Assembly: GCA_022837185.1 (NCBI GenBank)
Contig: JALHJD010000205.1
Span: 1 to 5,546, forward strand
Direction of reading: 5' to 3'
DNA from: Desulfobacteraceae bacterium
GTDB lineage: Bacteria > Desulfobacterota > Desulfobulbia > Desulfobulbales > Desulfobulbaceae
DNA length: 5,546 nt
This document shows positions 4,978 to 5,546 of this stretch, piece by piece (position 1 is the stretch's first letter; each line of letters opens with the position of its first letter). The notes under the pieces were generated by a model that searched no databases, was not told the origin of the DNA, and saw only the letters and a list, made by a program, of their open reading frames with translations. The translations under genes were made by a program, and so were the position numbers.

Positions 4978-5514
4978 TTATTCCTGCACGGCCTGTTCCA
5001 TGATTTTCCGCCGCAGTTCCGTCATCTCCTGTTCCTTCTTTTTCAGATCGCCCATGGTTGTCGCCGGATTGCGCATCATCTCACCGTATTCAAAGCGCAA
5101 ATCGTGCATCTTCTTGCGCATGTCCCTGGTGGCGTCCAGAAATTTCTCGTACTGCTCAGGCGACCGGAACGGTTTCATGCCTCCTTCGCCCCAATATTCC
5201 TCCATCATGTGCCGCTTCATGGGTCCCATGCCGTGGCCGCCCATCATCCCGGGTCCCATGCCGTAGCCGCCCATCATCCCGGGTCCCATGCCATAACCGC
5301 CCATCATGCCGGGTCCCATGCCGTAACAGCCCATCATGCCCGGATGCATCATGAATGATTCCTCCTCCTGCGCCTGGGGCAAGGTTCCGGGCTGATTGCC
5401 CGGTTCCCCCATCATGCCCCGGCCGCCTCCGCCTCCCATCATCTGGGCTTGAGCGCCCCAGGCAGTGATCAGAACAACGAACAATACCATTGGCAAATAG
5501 ATTGGTTTTTTCAT
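4978..5514 (-). CDS. Exported Met/Gly-rich protein, Spy/CpxP/ZraP-like
   Basis: The 178-residue protein starts with a clear signal peptide (MKKPIYLPMVLFVV..., likely cut after AQA at 23). The mature N-terminal half is low-complexity: Gly-rich, with four copies of the decapeptide GMMGxYGMGP at 59-98 (His replaces Tyr in the last). About 31 of 178 residues are Met, and many sit in MM or MxxxM spacing, of the sort that can hold Cu(I) or Ag(I). The C-terminal part (about 115-178) is charged and helical, starting FRSPEQYEKFLDATRDMRKKMHDL, in the style of the LTxxQ helices of periplasmic Spy/CpxP/ZraP proteins, which are envelope-stress chaperones or metal sensors. Cys63 in the first repeat is the only Cys. 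AAAGGAGG lies 6 nt before the ATG, a near-ideal ribosome binding site. A terminator follows at once, so it is the last or only gene of its transcript. The exact family is inferred; metal binding is not shown. Confidence 0.75.
   Translation of the reverse strand: MKKPIYLPMVLFVVLITAWGAQAQMMGGGGGRGMMGEPGNQPGTLPQAQEEESFMMHPGMMGCYGMGPGMMGGYGMGPGMMGGYGMGPGMMGGHGMGPMKRHMMEEYWGEGGMKPFRSPEQYEKFLDATRDMRKKMHDLRFEYGEMMRNPATTMGDLKKKEQEMTELRRKIMEQAVQE
5221..5340. repeat. Four tandem 30-bp repeats within the Met-rich gene
   Basis: Units begin at 5221, 5251, 5281 and 5311, each starting GGGTCCCATGCC on the plus strand. Neighbouring units differ at only one to three bases, mostly silent except for the Tyr/His and Gly/Cys changes. 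The unit length is a multiple of three, so copy number can change without breaking the frame. The high identity suggests recent expansion or ongoing homogenisation. Confidence 0.9.
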
Positions 5515-5546
5515 AGATCGCCTCCTTTATCGTTGATATGGACAAG

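Noticed and set aside
5221..5340. Possible CRISPR array from the regular 30-bp spacing
   Set aside because: The units are contiguous with no spacers, keep the reading frame and encode a decapeptide repeat inside a signal-peptide-bearing protein.

Overview
The window carries a chromosomal-type arsenic resistance operon, two genes for secreted proteins of the metal-stress kind, and about 1 kb of gene-free DNA rich in inverted repeats. The base composition is GC-rich apart from an AT-rich patch near 4547-4625. Together with the combination of an Acr3 pump, a thioredoxin-type ArsC, a DUF2202 protein and a Met/Gly-rich periplasmic protein, this suggests an anaerobic or facultative Gram-negative proteobacterium of the former Deltaproteobacteria (Desulfuromonas/Geobacter-like). 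That placement is an inference from family and style; no rRNA or marker gene is present.

Layout: a plus-strand gene ends at 88; it encodes a hydrophobic C-terminus, possibly a CcdA/ArsG-type permease. Everything else lies on the minus strand. Reading leftward from about 3350, the ars operon runs: promoter with an embedded palindromic operator (3324-3351), arsR (2972-3313), acr3 (1838-2911), a two-domain universal stress protein (945-1811), arsC (494-928), and a broken YeeE/YedE-type transporter gene (153-497) that overlaps arsC by 4 nt. Right of the ars promoter, 3352-3657 has no gene but several clean hairpins. Next come a DUF2202 ferritin-like exported protein (3658-4320), a 650-nt gene-free stretch that includes a long near-perfect inverted repeat (4810-4902), and a terminator and gene for a Met/Gly-rich Spy/CpxP/ZraP-like periplasmic protein (4978-5514).

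How the genes work together: ArsR should repress its own operon until trivalent arsenic binds its Cys-Val-Cys site. ArsC reduces arsenate to arsenite using thioredoxin, and Acr3 exports the arsenite. The universal stress protein, placed between pump and reductase, has no established role in this pathway. The terminal YeeE-like gene appears dead: it has lost a conserved Cys and most of its length. The two exported proteins on the right may belong to a general envelope or metal-stress neighbourhood, but nothing in the sequence ties them directly to the ars operon.

I do not see a clearly new defence or mobile system. The best candidates for something undescribed are the 4810-4902 inverted repeat, the hairpin cluster upstream of arsR, and the nearly leaderless arsR promoter layout.
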